Shown here in pieces: positions 61,261-64,000 of a DNA stretch of 64,000 bases (position 1 is the first letter of the stretch; the number at the start of each line of letters is the position of its first letter). The notes under the pieces were generated by a model. That model worked only from the letters and a program-made list of their open reading frames with translations, had not been told where the DNA came from and made no database searches. The stretch is from Sediminicoccus rosea. Lineage in GTDB: Bacteria > Pseudomonadota > Alphaproteobacteria > Acetobacterales > Acetobacteraceae. Location of the stretch: contig NZ_CP137852.1 in assembly GCF_033547095.1 (NCBI RefSeq), forward strand, positions 620,001 through 684,000. The letters are read 5' to 3'. A program made the position numbers and the translations under genes.

Positions 61261-64000
61261 ATGGACGCCGCCGCCCCCCGACCGCCCGAGATCCTCGCGG
61301 CCCTGCCGCTGGCGGTGATGGGCTTTTCCGGGGCGGGCGGGCTGGTCTTCGCCAATACCGCCATGCATGCGCTGCTGCGGGTGGATCAGGCGGCGCTGAA
61401 GCCCGGTGCGGCCCTGGCCGATGTGCTGCGCCTGCTGGCCTTCCGTGGCGCGCTTGGCCCCGGCGACCCGGCCGAGCGCCTGCGCGAGGTGCTCGCGCTC
61501 GACCTCACCCTGCCGCATCGCCGCCTGCTGCGGGATGTCGAGGGCCGCGGCCTCGAATGGCGCATCGTGCCGCTGGCCGATGGCGGCCACCTGCTGACGC
61601 TGGCCGATGTGAGCGAATTCCTCCAGGCGCGCGAGGTGGCGGAGCGCGAGGCCGGCGCGTTGTCCGGCGTGCTGGCCCGGCTCAACAACGGTGTCGCGCA
61701 GTATGACGCGGCGCGTCGCCTCGCGCGCAGCAACCCCGCCTATGCGCGCCTGCTCGGCCTGCCTCAGCATGCGCTCCAGCCCGGCATGCCGCTCACCGAG
61801 ATCGTCGCGCGCCAGCAGGAGGCTGGCGAGTTCGATGCCGCCCGTGCCGCCGCCGTGGTGGCCGACCTCACGACGCGCTCCGTCGCCCAGCCCTGGCGGC
61901 ATGAGCGGACGCGCCCGGATGGCCGAACCGTCCGCTTCGAGAACCAGCCCATGCCCGATGGCGGCTGGCTGGTCGAGATCATGGACATCACCGACGCGCA
62001 TCAGGCCGCGCAGGATGTCCGCCGCCGGGTGGCCCTGCAGGACGCGCTGATGGAGGCGCTGCCGGTGGGCGTCGCGGTCTATGGCCCCGACCGCGTGCTG
62101 ACGCAGGTGAACCCGGCCTATAACCGCATCATGGCGCACAGCCCCGTGCGCCTCGGCGAGAACCTGCGCGACATCCTGATGCGGCGCGCCATCGCCGGCG
62201 AGTTCGGCCCCTGCGACCCGGAAGTGGAAGTCGCCCGCCGCCTCGCCGCCACCAGCACCTCGCACGGGTTCGAGCGCCGCACGCCGGAGGGCATCGCCAC
62301 CAGCCATCGCAGCGTGCCGCTGCCCGATGGCGGGCATGCCATGGTGGTGGCCGACGTCACCGCGCTGCACGCCGCCCAGGCCGAGGCGCGCGAGCGGGCC
62401 GAGGTGCTGGCCCACATGCTGGAGAGCACGCGCCACGGCATGGCGATGTTCGACGGCGAGGGCACCGTCATCGCCGCCAACCGGCTGGCCGCGCATTTCT
62501 GCGGCCTGCCACCCGAGGCCTTCCGCCGCGGCGCCAATATCCGCGAGCTGCGCGCCCTGCAGATCCAGCTCGGCGTGCATGGCGACAAGCTCTCGACCGA
62601 CCGCTTCCTGGCCGAGCGGATGAACGAGCCGCTGCGGGGCCCCGATCGCTACCGCCGCACCAACCCGGACGGCACGGTGGTGGAGATCATCACCGACCAG
62701 CTGCCCGAGGGCGGCTATGTCCGCTCCTTCACCGACGTGACGGCGCAGGTCCAGGCCGAGGCGGAAGCGACGAGCCGCGCCGCCTCGCTGCAGGCCGTGC
62801 TCGACAACATGCGGCACGGCATCATCCTCTATGATGCCGAGGGCTACGTCCGCACCGGGAATGCGCTGGGCGCCCGCCTGGCGGGCCTGCCGCCCGACAT
62901 GCTGCGCCCCGGCGTGCATTTCGACGACCTGCGCGATGTCCAGGCCGAGCGCGGCGAGCATGGCGTGGGCGAGGCCGGGCAGCGCTGGCGCCAGAACCGC
63001 GTGCGGGAGCCCTGGAAGGGCGAGAGCACCTACACCCGCAAGCGCCCCGACGGCACCATCATCGAGGTCCGCACCGATCTCATCCCCGGCGGCGGCTGCG
63101 TCCGCTCCTTCACCGACATCACGGCGCTGACCGAGGCGCAGGCGGCGGCCACGCAGCGCGCCGCCATGGTGCAGGCGATGCTGGACAACATGCGCCACGG
63201 CATCGCGCTGTTCGACGCGCAGGACCGGCTGCTCACCTTCAACCCGCTCTGCGCCGCGCTGATGGGCCTCGAGGGCTGGCTGCGCCCCGGCGTGGAATAT
63301 GCCGAGCTGCTGGCGCACCAGCTCGAAGCCGGCGAATTCGGCGAGGGCCCGGCGGCGCGCGATCGGGTCGCCGCCTTCCTCGTGCGGGACAAGGGCACGC
63401 CCAACACCATCCGCCGCCGCCGCCCGACCGGCGAGGAGCTGGAGGTGACGTCGAGCCCGGTGCCGCAGGGCGGCTTCGTGCTGACGCTGACCGACATCAC
63501 CGCCCGCGTGGTGGCCGAACGCGAGGTGGAGCGCCGGGCCGAGGTGCTGGCCGCCACGCTGAACGCGGCGCGCCAGGGCATCATCCTGTTCGACGCCGAG
63601 GGCCGCGCGGTGGCCGCGAACGACATCGCCGCGCAGCTCACCACCCGGGCCGGCCCGGCGACGCTCGTCGGCCTCAGCCATTCCGAGATCGTGGGCAACC
63701 AGCACCGCTTCGAGGGCGCGAGCGAGGCGGAGGTGGAGCAGGTGATGCGGCAGGTGGCGACGGTGGACCGCCGCCAGCACCACCGCTACCAGCGCCGCCG
63801 CCGCGATGGCCTGGTGCTCGACATCAGCTCCGACCCGATGCCCGAGGGCGGCTACGTCGTCTGCTTCTCGGACGTGACGGAGCTGGTGCGCGCGCGCGAG
63901 CAGGCGCAGGCCCGCGCGGCGCTGCTCTCCGCCACCCTGAACGCGGCGCGCCAGGGCATCACGCTGTTCGACCGCAACGGCATCGTCCTCGCCGCCAACG
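61261..64000 (+). CDS. Multi-PAS signalling protein, cut by the window end
   Basis: This frame starts at ATG 61261 directly after ctaA and remains open to the edge (more than 910 residues). It is made almost entirely of tandem PAS-like modules of about 110-130 residues. Modules are headed by variants of RHGI(A/I)LFDAEG, at roughly residues 150, 270, 390, 510, 640, 760 and 890, and each is followed by a DGG/EGG-xxx-SFTDIT segment. I count eight, the last incomplete. No catalytic domain is seen yet, but a histidine kinase/ATPase or receiver part is expected beyond the edge. It has no obvious signal or TM segment, so it is cytosolic sensing. Confidence 0.85.
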   Translation, partial: MDAAAPRPPEILAALPLAVMGFSGAGGLVFANTAMHALLRVDQAALKPGAALADVLRLLAFRGALGPGDPAERLREVLALDLTLPHRRLLRDVEGRGLEWRIVPLADGGHLLTLADVSEFLQAREVAEREAGALSGVLARLNNGVAQYDAARRLARSNPAYARLLGLPQHALQPGMPLTEIVARQQEAGEFDAARAAAVVADLTTRSVAQPWRHERTRPDGRTVRFENQPMPDGGWLVEIMDITDAHQAAQDVRRRVALQDALMEALPVGVAVYGPDRVLTQVNPAYNRIMAHSPVRLGENLRDILMRRAIAGEFGPCDPEVEVARRLAATSTSHGFERRTPEGIATSHRSVPLPDGGHAMVVADVTALHAAQAEARERAEVLAHMLESTRHGMAMFDGEGTVIAANRLAAHFCGLPPEAFRRGANIRELRALQIQLGVHGDKLSTDRFLAERMNEPLRGPDRYRRTNPDGTVVEIITDQLPEGGYVRSFTDVTAQVQAEAEATSRAASLQAVLDNMRHGIILYDAEGYVRTGNALGARLAGLPPDMLRPGVHFDDLRDVQAERGEHGVGEAGQRWRQNRVREPWKGESTYTRKRPDGTIIEVRTDLIPGGGCVRSFTDITALTEAQAAATQRAAMVQAMLDNMRHGIALFDAQDRLLTFNPLCAALMGLEGWLRPGVEYAELLAHQLEAGEFGEGPAARDRVAAFLVRDKGTPNTIRRRRPTGEELEVTSSPVPQGGFVLTLTDITARVVAEREVERRAEVLAATLNAARQGIILFDAEGRAVAANDIAAQLTTRAGPATLVGLSHSEIVGNQHRFEGASEAEVEQVMRQVATVDRRQHHRYQRRRRDGLVLDISSDPMPEGGYVVCFSDVTELVRAREQAQARAALLSATLNAARQGITLFDRNGIVLAAN

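Noticed and set aside
60931-63783. A 950-codon open frame on the minus strand under the PAS array
   Set aside because: It arises from GC bias at third positions opposite the PAS gene, and no domain motif is visible in it.

Overview
The window is a very GC-rich bacterial chromosome segment with densely packed genes, strong G/C bias at third codon positions and frequent 4-base ATGA/GTGA gene overlaps. The gene set is alphaproteobacterial: an aapJQMP-type amino-acid ABC transporter, an SRP RNA followed by dnaX, ybaB and recR, a two-domain RibA with a degenerate N-terminal half, a DUF3576 lipoprotein, CtaA/COX15-type haem A synthase and a Gram-negative porin. I infer Rhodospirillales, plausibly Acetobacteraceae (Roseomonas/Roseococcus-like). 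That placement is not proven by any marker here. I saw no rRNA, tRNA, CRISPR array, phage or insertion sequence.

Layout. 1-4.0 kb: dabB-dabA, a two-gene inorganic-carbon pump. 4.0-10.3 kb: a polyprenyl-phosphate sugar-1-phosphate transferase, a copper amine oxidase followed by an MFS carrier, and a Ktr-type potassium system. 10.3-14.7 kb: a sugar-acid-like locus with an orphan TRAP binding protein divergent from a UxaA-family dehydratase, a nucleotidyltransferase-fold gene with a 58-aa downstream partner, and a 2-hydroxyacid dehydrogenase. 14.8-17.5 kb: an EmrAB-type efflux pair with a palindromic operator candidate on its promoter. 17.6-20.7 kb: recR, ybaB, dnaX and the SRP RNA, all on the minus strand. 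20.7-23.0 kb: YHS protein, hydrolase and ornithine-cyclodeaminase-like enzyme. 23.1-27.7 kb: aapJQMP. 27.9-30.5 kb: kup and plsC.

30.5-33.3 kb: purC, purS and purQ, with three small membrane-protein genes inserted between purS and purQ. 33.3-40.1 kb: NRDE protein, DegP protease, histidine kinase and response regulator, SDR and a TMEM43-family membrane protein. 40.1-44.7 kb: ABC-F ATPase, KGG stress protein, RibA and an orphan degenerate response regulator. 44.7-48.8 kb: a second two-component system with a PepSY protein, then a RutE-like reductase and NfuA. 49.4-53.0 kb: YggS, a ThiE-like protein, a major porin and the DUF3576 lipoprotein. 53.1-61.3 kb: peroxiredoxin, AlgH, two glycosyltransferases, a radical-SAM protein, LysR, SirB1-like protein, a TVP38-family protein and haem A synthase. 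From 61.26 kb to the window end runs a very long protein built of repeated PAS modules, cut by the edge.

Non-coding signal is rich. Two dispersed intergenic repeat families each have two copies here, and there are many perfect hairpins. Two of these are textbook intrinsic terminators with T tracts, after the porin and after degP. Others sit on ribosome-binding sites or divergent promoters. No complete unfamiliar defence or metabolic system is evident. The best candidates for something undescribed are the nucleotidyltransferase/58-aa pair, the small membrane genes inside the purine cluster, and the PAS-array protein.
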